Shown here piece after piece: positions 1 to 8,939 of a stretch of DNA of 64,000 nt (positions are counted from its first letter, which is position 1; every line of letters begins with the position of its first letter). Source of the DNA: Bacteroidales bacterium (GTDB taxonomy: Bacteria; Bacteroidota; Bacteroidia; Bacteroidales; GCA-2748055). The stretch is taken from assembly GCA_029210585.1 (NCBI GenBank), contig JARGFP010000008.1, positions 1-64,000 on the forward strand. The letters run 5' to 3'. The notes below the pieces were generated by a model. That model searched no databases and was not told where the DNA came from. It saw only the letters and a list, made by a program, of their open reading frames with translations. The translations under genes and the position numbers were made by a program.

Positions 1-1
1 T

Positions 2-298
2 ATTTTCCGTCCGGGAGAGAATCCCGTATCCGGAGTGAACGTGAACGATCTTTCGGATGCGGAGCGGAACACCGTCTTCTTCCCGGGTGTGAACAAGCAG
101 GTACAGGAATACCGTATGTATATCTACAACCGCTGGGGAGAGCTGATTTTTGAGAGCGATGATATCAACACCGGCTGGGACGGGTTCATCCAGGGACGGA
201 AAGCCGCCCAGGGCGTGTATATCTGGAAAGTCACGGGTATCTACAGCAACGGTTCACCCTTCAGTGATGCAGGTGATGTAACGCTGGTGTGGCAGTAA
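2..298 (+). CDS. C-terminal end of a type IX secreted surface protein (gliding-type sorting domain), cut by the window edge
   Basis: The reading frame is open from base 2, so the gene begins outside the window and only about 98 residues are visible. The tail has the pattern of the gliding-motility-associated C-terminal domain (type B T9SS sorting signal): a YIYNRWGELIF strand, then a GWDG turn, then a QGVYIWKV strand, ending in a short beta strand at the stop. Family knowledge: this domain takes very large Bacteroidota surface proteins across the outer membrane through the Por/Spr machinery. The next gene is a PorP/SprF-like protein, the usual neighbour and partner of type B cargo. An internal GTG at 35 is unlikely to be the true start because the domain continues upstream of it. 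The function of the missing part cannot be told. Confidence 0.85.
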   Translation: MFRPGENPVSGVNVNDLSDAERNTVFFPGVNKQVQEYRMYIYNRWGELIFESDDINTGWDGFIQGRKAAQGVYIWKVTGIYSNGSPFSDAGDVTLVWQ

Positions 299-645
299 CG
301 ACATGCCGCCCCTGGTGTACTGCTGAACAATTCGCAAAACCCGCGGAAAACGTAACCATTCCGGCAAATTCACGTTTAATTTAGTTGTAAAAACGGTTGA
401 AAAAGGTCTCCGAGGGGATGGAATTTGACACATTGTAAGGCAAGAACCAATGAAATGGCGCACCTGCTTGTTCATTTGGCAAGGAGACGTTTTTTTATCA
501 TGAAAGCATGGTTACATTGGAGAAAAACCGTTAAATACCATAAAGTAAGGGAAGTATTTTCAAAGCAGCAGGGACGGGTGTGAATAAGATTCCATTTATG
601 TTAGAAAAAAGTTACTAATTTTAATAAAGATTTAAAGACGCCGGA
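299..645. other. Intergenic stretch with no recognised gene
   Basis: I see no convincing coding frame, repeat or terminator in these 347 bases. The last 60 are AT-rich and presumably hold the promoter and ribosome-binding region of the PorP/SprF gene, but I could not pick out a clear TAnnTTTG element. Confidence 0.4.
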
Positions 646-1626
646 GTGAGAACGCTGATCATAGCTATATCGATGTTACTGATTTTTAGAATTTCATCTG
701 GTCAGGATCCGCACTTTACCCAATTCTATTCCAACCCGTTGTACCTCGCGCCCTCCTTTGCCGGCGCCACCCAGTCGGACCGCATTGCAACGGTATACCG
801 CAACCAGTGGGCCTCGCTGCCCGGTGCATATGTCACCTACGCCTTCTCCTACGACCATTTTTTCGAAAATTTCAACAGTGGTGTGGGTGTGCTGCTCATG
901 CGCGATGTGGCTGGAACAGGCGACCTGGCCATGACCAATGCGGGGCTGCAGTATTCCTACGACATTAAGATCAACAACTACTGGCATGTCAGGCCCGGGG
1001 TACACATCAACTATACCCAGATGGGCATCGACTACTACAAGCTTACGTGGAACGACCAGTTGAGCTCTTCGGGCACGGGGGGCGGTACGATTGAGCAACC
1101 CGGCGAAGAAGTGAAAGCGGATGTGGATTTCTCCACTTCCGCATTGGTGTATTCTGACCGGTTCTGGGCCGGATTTGCCGTGGACCACCTCCTTACGCCC
1201 AACTACGGACTCTGGAACAACAATGCCGAGTGGCCCATGAAATTCACAGTCTTCGGCGGTGCCCAGGTGATCAAGCGCGGACAACTGTTCAATCCCATCG
1301 AGGAATCCCTTTCGCTGGCATTCCTGTTCCGTCACCAGGACCTCTTCAACCAGCTCGACCTCGGCGTGTACTGGTACAAGGCACCCCTGATGCTTGGTCT
1401 GTGGTACCGCGGCATTCCCGTCGTCAGCATGGACCCGCGCGGAGATGCCGTGGCATTCCTGGTGGGGTACAAGATGGAGGACATCCGCGTAGGCTACTCC
1501 TACGATTTTACCATTTCCAACCTCGTCTCCTCCACCGGCGGCTCGCACGAAGTATCGGTTGTCTACGAGTTTTCAACAACACGCAGGAAGAGCAAACGAA
1601 GAATGGTCCCGTGTCCGGAGTTTTAG
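646..1626 (+). CDS. PorP/SprF family type IX secretion outer-membrane protein
   Basis: 326 residues starting at GTG; this start is chosen because a signal peptide (residues 1-19, hydrophobic core, cleavage near SSGQ) follows at once, then the family hallmark QDPHFTQFYSNPLYLAPSFAG-like N-terminus. The rest is beta-strand-rich with aromatic girdles, as in a small outer-membrane barrel, ending in a strand and a short basic tail (RRKSKRR) followed by a Cys. Family knowledge: PorP/SprF proteins associate with type IX secretion, and each usually lies directly downstream of a large cargo protein with a gliding-type C-terminal domain, exactly as here. The basic Cys-containing tail after the last strand is slightly unusual and may reflect read-out into the adjacent repeat-rich region. 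I infer it helps secrete or anchor the upstream protein. Confidence 0.88.
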   Translation: MRTLIIAISMLLIFRISSGQDPHFTQFYSNPLYLAPSFAGATQSDRIATVYRNQWASLPGAYVTYAFSYDHFFENFNSGVGVLLMRDVAGTGDLAMTNAGLQYSYDIKINNYWHVRPGVHINYTQMGIDYYKLTWNDQLSSSGTGGGTIEQPGEEVKADVDFSTSALVYSDRFWAGFAVDHLLTPNYGLWNNNAEWPMKFTVFGGAQVIKRGQLFNPIEESLSLAFLFRHQDLFNQLDLGVYWYKAPLMLGLWYRGIPVVSMDPRGDAVAFLVGYKMEDIRVGYSYDFTISNLVSSTGGSHEVSVVYEFSTTRRKSKRRMVPCPEF

Positions 1627-1680
1627 GATTCCCCCCGCTCCGAATACTGCAACGATACCCCAGAAAACCCAGTGTGATAA

Positions 1681-1905
1681 GAGAAGATCGCAGGTCCCTG
1701 TACCTGAGAATCTTCACGGCACAAAGAGAAGATCGCAGGACCCTGGTCTATAGAAACTTTATCTCACAATACACGGATTGATGATCCCTGGTCTGTAGAA
1801 ACTTCATCTCGCAAAGCGCGGATGGATGGTCCCTGGCCTGCAGAAATTTCATGGTACAGCAAAAAGATCGCAAGTCCCATTTCTGCAGAAAGTTCAATGT
1901 ACAAT
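1681..1905. repeat. 45-bp degenerate tandem array, five units
   Basis: A CCCTG/CCCAT core recurs at 1696, 1741, 1786, 1831 and 1876, an exact 45-base period, each followed by a TGTAGAAA(C/T)TTCAT-like segment. Units differ by several substitutions. The array fills most of the gap between the PorP/SprF gene and the OmpH-like gene and ends just before the promoter of the latter. Frames through it are short and have no recognisable product, so I treat it as non-coding. Confidence 0.85.
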
Positions 1906-1913
1906 GTAAGGGG

Positions 1914-1943
1914 TTTCATCGTTCAACTAAATTCCTATCTTTG
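1914..1943 (+). promoter_or_regulatory. Candidate Bacteroidota promoter of the OmpH-like gene
   Basis: TTTC (1914-1917) resembles the -33 TTTG box and is followed after 18 bases by TATCTTTG (1936-1943), which fits the TAnnTTTG -7 consensus. The ATG used for the next gene is at 1970. Confidence 0.55.
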
Positions 1944-1969
1944 TAGCCGAAAAAACACAATTGACACCA

Positions 1970-2578
1970 ATGAAAAACATCAATTACATTATCCATGGTA
2001 TTCTTGGGGCTGCTGTAATCGTGCTGTTCGTTCTGTATTTTACAGGCGGCTCAGCTGACTCGCCTGCCCAGGATCAACACTCGTCTGATTCTGTTGCGGT
2101 ACAGGGTGGAGGGAACATCGCATATTTCAAGATCGACAGCGTGCTTGCCAACTGGGAGCTCTATTTCAATGTGCAGGAGAAGCTTTCAGCAAAACAACAG
2201 GAACTGGAAACAGATTTTGAAAGCAGGTCGCAGAGCTTCATGAAGCGCGTCGAAGATGCACAGTACAAGATGCAGCGTGGTCTGGTTACCAGGGCGGAAG
2301 CCGAACAGCTCCAGCAGCAACTGGCACAGGAGGAGCAGAACCTTGCCGGGCTGCAGAACAATTATGCCATGCAGCTCCAGGAAGAAGGTGTTGTCAAGAA
2401 CCGCCAGATGATCGACAAGATCGAGCAGTTCCTTGAAACATACAATAAAGACAAGGGATACGACTATATTTTCAGCTATTCCTTTGGGGGCAACCTTCTT
2501 TACGGAAACGATGCACTGGACATCACTGATGAAGTGATCAAGGGGATCAACAAGGCATATCCTCCTGAAGAGGAATAG
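1970..2578 (+). CDS. OmpH/Skp-family periplasmic chaperone-like protein
   Basis: 202 residues from the ATG at 1970; a TTG nine bases upstream is in frame but the ATG gives a clean membrane anchor (residues about 5-27). After a short Ser/Gln-rich linker comes the OmpH fold: a strand (IAYFKIDSVL), a long Gln/Glu-rich coiled coil (about residues 60-140) and the closing YDYIFSY strand, typical of Bacteroidota members. Family knowledge: Skp/OmpH trimers hold unfolded outer-membrane proteins in the periplasm. Here the N-terminus looks like an uncleaved helix, so the protein may stay on the inner membrane. It is followed three bases later by a glycosyltransferase gene, so the two may be co-transcribed, although the functional link is not obvious. 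Confidence 0.85.
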   Translation: MKNINYIIHGILGAAVIVLFVLYFTGGSADSPAQDQHSSDSVAVQGGGNIAYFKIDSVLANWELYFNVQEKLSAKQQELETDFESRSQSFMKRVEDAQYKMQRGLVTRAEAEQLQQQLAQEEQNLAGLQNNYAMQLQEEGVVKNRQMIDKIEQFLETYNKDKGYDYIFSYSFGGNLLYGNDALDITDEVIKGINKAYPPEEE

Positions 2579-2581
2579 CAC

Positions 2582-4381
2582 ATGGGCTTTGCAGACAGAT
2601 ACCTGCAAAAGCATGCGACCGGGAATCCGCTGATCCTTTCAGCGCCCAATCCCGGTTTACATAGTATTATTGCCATTCCGGCGTACAACGAATCCGGGCT
2701 CACCAACTGCCTGGATTCGTTGTTTTCATGCGTACTCCCCGATGCACCTTCGGAGGTGATCGTGCTGGTCAATTCCGGGGAGCAGACGCCGCACGAGATC
2801 ATCGCGCTCAACCGCAACACATACCGGGATATTCTGAACTGGTGCGCCTCCCGACAGCGTCCCGGGCTCACTTTCCATACAATACTGCTGGAAAACCTGC
2901 CCGGGAAACATTTCGGCGCCGGACTGGCACGCAAGCTGGTCATGGATGAGGCAGTGCGGCGGTTCAACCAGGTGGATCATGCCGCGGGAATCATTCTTTC
3001 CCTCGACGGCGATACCCTGGTGGACCAGGATTACCTGGCGGAGGTAACCGGGCTGTTCGACCGCACACATGCAATGGATGGCTGCTCTGTCCGGTTTGCA
3101 CATCCCCTGGACCCGCCGGCCGTTCCGGAAGACCAAAAGAACAAGGAGGACCAGGAAGATCAACAGGATCATGGAATTCTGAACGACCTGGAAGTCCAAA
3201 AGATCCAGGAAGCTCAGGACGTTCAAAAGACCCGGCAGGAACAGGAAGATCAAAAGGTTCAGGAAGCTCAGGACGTACAAAAGACCAGGAAGGAACAGGA
3301 AGTCCAAAAGATCCAGGAAGCTCAGGACGTTCAAAAGACCCGGCAGGAACAGGAAGATCAAAAGGTTCAGGAAGCTCAGGACGTTCCGAAAGACCATGAG
3401 GTTCACCCCGCTGCCGTGTACGATGCGATTGTCAACTACGAACTACACCAGCGTTATTACCTTGAAGCAGTGCGTTATACAGGATACCCACATGCGTACC
3501 ATACCGTGGGATCGGCATTTGCCGTCAGGGCCGGGGCCTATTGCCGACAGGGAGGAATGAGCAAACGGCAGGCAGGCGAAGATTTCTATTTCATCCAGAA
3601 AGTCGCCATGCAGGGAAATTTTTCCGAATGCAACACCACCACCGTGCATCCCTCCCCCCGGCCGTCAGACCGCGTCCCGTTCGGTACCGGTCCTGCCATC
3701 GCCAGACAGCTTGAAACACCGGGCGAACCTTTTCTCACCTATGCACCACTGCTGTTCCAACACCTGCATGATTTTTATGCCCTGATTCCGGGCTTTTTTG
3801 CCACTGGCCCTCCGGCCGGGAATGCCCGACAAAGTACTCCGGCCGAAACTGCCCGACAAAAGCCTCAGTCAGACACTGCTGAAGAAAACACTACAATTGC
3901 GGGGCGCCCTGCGCAGCATAATTTTCAAGCAGGTCTGGGTCAGCGGGAATTTTACGAAGCTATCCAGGCAATGCTTGCCCCCCTCTCACCCCTGTTGCAA
4001 GACTACCTTGAAAAAACAGGCTTCCTTCCGGCACTCACCGAGATCCATTGCAATGTCGCCAGCGAACCATCATTCCGACAGCGTTTTTACAGGAAATTCA
4101 ATATGTTCTGGATCCTCAAATACCTGCACTTTGCAGTGGAACAGGGGGTGAACAAGGAGGAAGTGGGTGAAGCAGCCCGCGAACTGCTGGAAATGAAAAA
4201 GAAGCAGATGAATCGCAATGCAGCGCAGGGCAGCTCAGAAAGTAACACAGCGAGAAAACTGCTGGAAATGAAAGGGGGAAAAGTTGCTGCGGATGCGGAC
4301 CGGGAGGGCCTCCCGGGGGAGACCCCCCGCGAATTACTGGCAATTTACAGGAAAGTTCAGGCGGTTCCATCGAAAAAATGA
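2582..4381 (+). CDS. Family 2-like glycosyltransferase with repeat-expanded middle
   Basis: 599 residues. Residues 22-180 have a GT-A look: an IIAIPAYNESG start, a long substrate region and SLDGDTLVD, a DxD-like metal site. A Gln/Glu/Asp-rich stretch (about residues 180-275) then interrupts the domain; it contains an 18-residue repeat and looks inserted, because recognisable sequence resumes with a YHTVGSAFAVRAGAY segment and an AGEDFYF motif that resembles the GT-A acceptor/base region. The C-terminal third is helical with further expansions (short PAG/ARQ repeats near 3800-3870 and RELLEMK/RKLLEMK/RELLAIY repeats). The last of these is half of a 60-bp duplication that runs through the stop codon. 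The product is probably cytoplasmic (no membrane span seen). The sugar and acceptor are unknown. Confidence 0.7.
   Translation: MGFADRYLQKHATGNPLILSAPNPGLHSIIAIPAYNESGLTNCLDSLFSCVLPDAPSEVIVLVNSGEQTPHEIIALNRNTYRDILNWCASRQRPGLTFHTILLENLPGKHFGAGLARKLVMDEAVRRFNQVDHAAGIILSLDGDTLVDQDYLAEVTGLFDRTHAMDGCSVRFAHPLDPPAVPEDQKNKEDQEDQQDHGILNDLEVQKIQEAQDVQKTRQEQEDQKVQEAQDVQKTRKEQEVQKIQEAQDVQKTRQEQEDQKVQEAQDVPKDHEVHPAAVYDAIVNYELHQRYYLEAVRYTGYPHAYHTVGSAFAVRAGAYCRQGGMSKRQAGEDFYFIQKVAMQGNFSECNTTTVHPSPRPSDRVPFGTGPAIARQLETPGEPFLTYAPLLFQHLHDFYALIPGFFATGPPAGNARQSTPAETARQKPQSDTAEENTTIAGRPAQHNFQAGLGQREFYEAIQAMLAPLSPLLQDYLEKTGFLPALTEIHCNVASEPSFRQRFYRKFNMFWILKYLHFAVEQGVNKEEVGEAARELLEMKKKQMNRNAAQGSSESNTARKLLEMKGGKVAADADREGLPGETPRELLAIYRKVQAVPSKK
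3197..3394 (+). repeat. 54-bp in-frame tandem repeat inside the glycosyltransferase
   Basis: Units start at 3197, 3251, 3305 and 3359 (last one partial), each encoding an 18-residue block of the type QKxQEAQDVQKTRxEQEx. Units 1 and 3 match each other more closely, as do 2 and 4, pointing to a 108-bp higher-order duplication. The frame is kept, so the protein gains charged helical or disordered sequence. Confidence 0.92.
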
Positions 4382-4450
4382 CATCCAGGGGAATTGTTGG
4401 CGATATGCCTGCAAGTACAGGCAGTTCCTTCGAAAAAATGACGTTCCACA
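4331..4450 (+). repeat. 60-bp duplication spanning the glycosyltransferase stop codon
   Basis: Bases 4331-4390 and 4391-4450 align over 60 positions, including a CGAAAAAATGAC segment. The first copy encodes the last residues and the stop (TGA at 4379-4381); the second copy encodes a near-identical peptide ending in the same stop. Confidence 0.85.
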
Positions 4451-4836
4451 TTTCGGTCCCGGTGCGCCTGAGCATCCTGTAATTTCAGTAAATTTCACCA
4501 ACCGGCTGAGGTCGAATCCCGGCTTGCACCACCGACAGGCAGCTGCCGCCAACATCCGTTTTCGAGTATCAGGAAATGCGGTTCAAAAGGCTGGTAACCG
4601 GGTTGACTTTTGGTGTTGTACAATATCTTTTCCAACCATAACATACCCACTATATTTGTAGGAGAAATGCGCGTTGCAAGGGACCTGCTGAATGTACCGT
4701 AGTTGTAACAATGAATGTGCCGCGGTCGTCACACTGAATGTGCCGGAGCCATCCCGGCCCCGCCCGTCCCGAACAGCGCAAACAGGCAGGGGACGAACAT
4801 AAAACAATAAAATATAATCATTTAATTCAAATCAGT
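4451..4836. other. Intergenic stretch, no gene recognised; short 23-bp direct repeat near the end
   Basis: No convincing frame. A TGAATGTGCCG-centred segment occurs twice between about 4709 and 4750. A TATATTTG at 4651-4658 fits the -7 promoter consensus, but I see no well-spaced -33 box. The next gene (pruA) starts at 4837. Confidence 0.45.
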
Positions 4837-6468
4837 ATGCCAAAAGGATTCTTCAAAGTACCGATCGCCAAAAACGAACCGGTAATGAGCTACGCGCCCG
4901 GCTCACCAGAGCGTGCCGAACTTAAAAAAGAGATTGAAAGAATGCGGTCCGAAGTGGTCGACATCCCCATGGTCATTGATGGTAAGGAGGTACGCACAGA
5001 CAATACCGTCTCGATGCATCCGCCACACGAACGCAAGCACCTGCTGGGGCATTTCCACCGTGGTGATGCGAGTCATGTGCAGATGGCCATCGATGCCGCG
5101 CTGAAAGCCCGGAAAAAATGGTCGGAGATGTCGTGGGAACACCGCGCATCGGTCTTCCTGAAGGCTGCCGAGCAGCTCTCGGGACCTTACCGCATGAAGC
5201 TCAATGCCGCCACGATGCTCGGACAGTCGAAGAATCCATTCCAGGCGGAGATTGACAGTGCAGCGGAACTGATTGATTTTTTCAGGTTCAATGTGCAGTA
5301 CATGACCGACATCTATGCACAGCAGCCCGCGTCGCCCATTACGATCTGGGACCGCGTGGAGTACCGTCCGCTGGAAGGATTTATTTTTGCACTCACCCCC
5401 TTCAATTTCACCTCCATCGCGGGTAACCTTCCCTCGGCACCCGCCATCATGGGCAACACGGTGGTATGGAAATGCTCCAATACCCAGGTGTATTCTGCCA
5501 AAGTGATCATGGATATCTTCCGGGAGGCCGGATTGCCGGATGGGGTGATCAACCTGGTGTTTGTATCCGGACCGGTAGCCGGGAACGAGATCTTTTCACA
5601 CAGGGACTTTGCCGGTATCCACTTTACCGGCTCCACCGAGGTGTTCCAGAACATCTGGAAGACCATCGGGAACAACATCCACCTGTACAAGTCCTACCCG
5701 AGGATTGTCGGGGAGACCGGCGGGAAGGACTTCGTGTTTGTGCACCCGACAGCGAATATGGACCATGTGGTGATTGCCCTCGTACGCGGCGCTTATGAAT
5801 ACCAGGGACAGAAATGTTCCGCGGCCTCCAGGGCCTACATACCTGCCGGTGCATGGGAGAAGATCAGCGAAAAGCTGGAAAGCACCATCAAGGGCATCAA
5901 GATGGGTCCGCCCGAAGATTTCACCAACTTCTTCAACGCCGTCATCGACGAGGCATCGTTCGATAAGCTGGCAGGGTTCATCGACCGCGCGAAAGCTGAC
6001 AAGGATGCCGAGGTGATCATCGGCGGTGGCTATGACAAATCAGAAGGCTTCTTTATTGAGCCCACCGTGATCCTGGCCAAAGATCCGAAATATGTGACCA
6101 TGGAGGAAGAGCTGTTCGGACCGGTGCTGACCATCTACGTATACGATGATGACAAGGTGGAAGAGACCCTGGATATTCTGAATGATACTTCTGCATACGC
6201 ACTCACGGGAGCCATCTTCGCGCAGGACCGTTACGCGATCGAGCACATGTCGAGGAAGCTGGTGGATTGTGCCGGCAATTTCTACATCAACGACAAGCCG
6301 ACCGGTGCCGTTGTGGGTCAGCAACCCTTCGGCGGGGCCAGGGGTTCCGGTACCAACGACAAGGCAGGATCGTTGCTGAACCTCATCAGGTGGGTATCAG
6401 CGCGGACCATCAAGGAGGAGTTTGTGCCGCCAACGGATTACAGGTATCCGTTCATGGATGAGGCGTAA
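4837..6468 (+). CDS. pruA: L-glutamate gamma-semialdehyde dehydrogenase (delta-1-pyrroline-5-carboxylate dehydrogenase)
   Basis: 543 residues, the usual length for the stand-alone long P5C dehydrogenase. It oxidises glutamate-gamma-semialdehyde to glutamate with NAD+, the second step of proline breakdown, in the cytoplasm. The ATG at 4837 is chosen because conserved sequence (GFFKVPxxKNEPV) starts there; the frame extends upstream only into low-complexity sequence. Aldehyde dehydrogenase landmarks are visible: the PFNFTS cofactor region, FTGSTEVF, the active-site Glu in VGETGGKD (about residue 293), the nucleophilic Cys in GQKCSA (about residue 327) and the C-terminal PFGGARGSGTNDK. No proline dehydrogenase gene lies beside it, so it is not in a put operon here. 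Confidence 0.95.
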   Translation: MPKGFFKVPIAKNEPVMSYAPGSPERAELKKEIERMRSEVVDIPMVIDGKEVRTDNTVSMHPPHERKHLLGHFHRGDASHVQMAIDAALKARKKWSEMSWEHRASVFLKAAEQLSGPYRMKLNAATMLGQSKNPFQAEIDSAAELIDFFRFNVQYMTDIYAQQPASPITIWDRVEYRPLEGFIFALTPFNFTSIAGNLPSAPAIMGNTVVWKCSNTQVYSAKVIMDIFREAGLPDGVINLVFVSGPVAGNEIFSHRDFAGIHFTGSTEVFQNIWKTIGNNIHLYKSYPRIVGETGGKDFVFVHPTANMDHVVIALVRGAYEYQGQKCSAASRAYIPAGAWEKISEKLESTIKGIKMGPPEDFTNFFNAVIDEASFDKLAGFIDRAKADKDAEVIIGGGYDKSEGFFIEPTVILAKDPKYVTMEEELFGPVLTIYVYDDDKVEETLDILNDTSAYALTGAIFAQDRYAIEHMSRKLVDCAGNFYINDKPTGAVVGQQPFGGARGSGTNDKAGSLLNLIRWVSARTIKEEFVPPTDYRYPFMDEA

Positions 6469-6734
6469 CCGCAGAGACATATAAAGAAACCAGAGTAGCG
6501 CAAAGTGGAACGCGGAGGAACGAAGTAACCGCAGAGGAATGTAATGTGGAACGGAGAAACCTCCATTTTATCATGGCGGTTTTCTAATTATAAATTGATC
6601 ACAACTCTCTTGATGCGAGATTTAAACGAACGGACATTGAAATTTAGTAATAATCCCAGCCTGCAATGAACAGGATAGTTTTGAAAAGTGTCTGCAAGTT
6701 ATTCAGCAGATACTTTATTTCAATTTTTTCTATT
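6469..6734. repeat. Intergenic stretch with degenerate ACCGCAGAG-type repeats
   Basis: Between 6467 and 6560, ACCGCAGAG recurs (about 6469 and 6528) amid AACGGAG/AACGCGGAG variants. It resembles the common, short, imperfect 'accgcagag' repeats seen between genes in many environmental bacteria. The remainder up to 6734 is AT-rich and shows nothing I recognise. Confidence 0.5.
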
Positions 6735-8072
6735 CTATGTCACTAATTTATCTACTTCCTGTTCAATACGGTGTACAAAGTAAAAAGGAAGGTTCAGAAG
6801 GGTGAACTCCTTTCCTGCTATGGTTCTGGCTTTCTGTACCAGATATTCACCCTGATAGATTCTAACAGCAATATCATGAGGTGTGCGGTCCATAAACTGG
6901 TGCAGCGAACGCAATTTGCCCACACTGCCTGATTTCACCTCTACCGGGATAAGCTTGCCTTGCCAGGATAACACATAATCCACTTCAGCGTCGGATTCTT
7001 TTTTTTCCCTAATCCAGAAATTCAACTTGTTGCTGATTGAAAATTTCGATGCAAGCAGTTCCTGTCCGGTAATATGTTCGGCAATAATTCCTCTGTGTGT
7101 ATCCCCTATATTTTCGGTAAAAACGAGCTCCCCTAATAATCCCCGGGCATGATTGATCAAGCCTGTATCTACAACATGAAGACGGGGTTTCCGGGTTAAA
7201 GACGGTATAGCGGGGACTTCTGTCGATGTACAGGGATATACCATTTGAATCAGCATCGTTTTTTCGAGAGAAAGAAAAGCTTCTTTCATTTCTCTGGAGC
7301 GGTAGTCCGAGTCCCCAAATTTTTGAAAAGTGATTTTCGTACCTCCTTCGGCAAATGCATGGGTAATAATGTGCCTGATGTATTGTGCCTGGGAAGAGGA
7401 AGAATATTTCTCCACATCGTCTGAAAAAGACTGGATAAGACTGTCGTAAACCGTATTGAGTGATGAAATATCAGTACCGCTCGCATAATGCTTTAAAATC
7501 TCAGGCATTCCACCAATGGTGGCATATTTTCTAAATAAGGCGGTTAGCTGATTATTTAAAAATGAAGGAACTTCAGGTTTTTCAAGTTCAGCAGTCAGCT
7601 GTTCATGGTCAGTAGCATAAAGGAATTCCCTGAACGATGCAGGGTAAATGGCCATGTATTCCACTCTCCCAACCGGGAATGAAATTTTTCTGTCCATAAT
7701 GCTCTCTAAAAGGGAGCCAGCCGTAATAACAAAAAGTTCGTTTGCTTCCTCGTAAAAGTACCTCAGAAGCGCAACGGCTTTGGGCGAGTTCTGTATTTCA
7801 TCAATAAAAATAAGTGTTTCACCTCCATCTCTTCTTTTTCCGGAGTAAATAAAAAGATTGGTTACCAGGTCGGGAAATGGGTAATTTTGCTCAAAAATGA
7901 TCCGTTCTTCTTCCTTTTCAAGGTTCAGGTATATATATTGGTCAAACTGGTCCGAAAACAAATGGACAGCAGTGGTTTTCCCAACTTGCCTGGCTCCCCT
8001 GATAACCAATGGCTTTCGAAACTTCTTTCCCTTCCACTTGGTCAGTTCTTCTAATATATCCCGTTTAAACAT
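6735..8072 (-). CDS. AAA-family ATPase with DUF4143 domain
   Basis: 445 residues. The N-terminal half is the AAA_14 type: Walker A GARQVGKTT (residues about 26-34) and Walker B LIFIDEIQ (about 86-93). The C-terminal half is a DUF4143 domain, ending in a segment (AEVDYVL, IPVEVKSG) that resembles the D/ExK core of nuclease-like folds. Family knowledge: these ATPases are very common in Bacteroidota and archaea, mostly of unknown role, and are often in mobile or accessory regions. Here the gene stands alone next to a recombinase remnant, and two 20-bp direct repeats lie just upstream of its start. It looks intact. Confidence 0.88.
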   Translation of the reverse strand: MFKRDILEELTKWKGKKFRKPLVIRGARQVGKTTAVHLFSDQFDQYIYLNLEKEEERIIFEQNYPFPDLVTNLFIYSGKRRDGGETLIFIDEIQNSPKAVALLRYFYEEANELFVITAGSLLESIMDRKISFPVGRVEYMAIYPASFREFLYATDHEQLTAELEKPEVPSFLNNQLTALFRKYATIGGMPEILKHYASGTDISSLNTVYDSLIQSFSDDVEKYSSSSQAQYIRHIITHAFAEGGTKITFQKFGDSDYRSREMKEAFLSLEKTMLIQMVYPCTSTEVPAIPSLTRKPRLHVVDTGLINHARGLLGELVFTENIGDTHRGIIAEHITGQELLASKFSISNKLNFWIREKKESDAEVDYVLSWQGKLIPVEVKSGSVGKLRSLHQFMDRTPHDIAVRIYQGEYLVQKARTIAGKEFTLLNLPFYFVHRIEQEVDKLVT

Positions 8073-8080
8073 GACAAGCT

Positions 8081-8133
8081 TGTACTAAAGTGAGGGTTAA
8101 ATATACATATATCTGTATTAAAGTGAGGGTTGA
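8081..8133 (-). promoter_or_regulatory. Paired 20-bp direct repeats upstream of the DUF4143 ATPase
   Basis: TGTACTAAAGTGAGGGTTAA (8081-8100) and TGTATTAAAGTGAGGGTTGA (8114-8133) match at 18 of 20 positions and start 33 bases apart, about three helical turns. The nearer copy lies eight bases upstream of the ATPase start (minus strand). They could be operator sites, part of the promoter, or a leftover of an insertion. Confidence 0.6.
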
Positions 8134-8340
8134 TTTTACTAATGCTCGCGACTTAGGGCGTTTAAGTCCATAAAATTAACATTTGCTTTCCTTATTAATG
8201 TGATGGTAGACTTAAATATCTGTGTGGTTTTGAAAAATTAATTACGTTCTCTGCGCCCAACAATTAAGCATCGTTTTTGGCGATAGCCAAATATGTGCTT
8301 TGTGTTGAATGAAACCGGGGTTACCTTATATACTATGGAA

Positions 8341-8643
8341 TCAATTTTCAGAGTATTTTGCCAAAAAGCTCTTTGACGTATTGAAATGGACAAGATGCTT
8401 AAAGGAACTTTGGGAATCTGTATCCCGGTTGACAATGAAATAGAGATAATTATCAATCTCATCCGGCTCCAGATCAAGTGGGTTTTTGCCACAGTGTAAA
8501 GCCATTTTGGACATCTGCCTCAGGTAGTTCTCGTGAGTAGATCGGGTCTTTCCGTCAATCACCAGACGCTTGATGAAATGTTCGGCCATCTTTTCAAAGC
8601 CTTCAACCTTGCGGCAGGCTTCATCATAATAAGTTGTACTCAT
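8341..8643 (-). pseudogene. Remnant of a tyrosine recombinase (N-terminal core-binding domain only)
   Basis: 100 residues. Residues about 18-75 resemble the SAM-like N-terminal domain of phage-type integrases (MAEHFIKRLVIDGKTRSTHENYLRQM, then a YLYFIVNRDTDSQSSFKHL helix pair), but the protein stops where the catalytic domain should begin, and no Arg-His-Tyr catalytic region is visible. In another frame, the following bases down to about 8238 encode a basic tail (YRQKRCLIVGRR) that may be debris from the same element. I read this as a decayed mobile-element fragment; the assignment is moderate because only one domain is left. Confidence 0.6.
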
Positions 8644-8939
8644 AATAGAATCATTTAGAAGGTTAAATAATTCATATTACGAAAAATCTTATTTTTGATG
8701 AAGCACTGCCGTTTTGGTGAAGCTACCGACCGAAAGGGAGGTTTAGTTCAACAAGCGGTATATATAATTGCTTTGTCACGCCTTTTGCACTGTAGGATTT
8801 CCGGATTCTGAAAAACTTCATACCATCAGACACAAGTCTTAAAATACAAAGTCTCCACGATACAAACACACAACCTCACCTGAACCTGCACAAATTGTAC
8901 CCAATTTTACTACATTTGATGCACAAGAAATGTACCTGA
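8644..8939. other. Intergenic stretch before the GT61-like gene
   Basis: No gene seen. TACATTTG at 8911-8918 fits the -7 promoter consensus 21 bases before the start codon at 8940, without a clear -33 box. Confidence 0.4.

Noticed and set aside
694-1548. Long antisense frame of 284 residues under the PorP/SprF gene
   Set aside because: It is a shadow of a GC-rich real gene with a clear family identity. Similar antisense frames under glgX, treS-mak and treY-malQ were dropped for the same reason.
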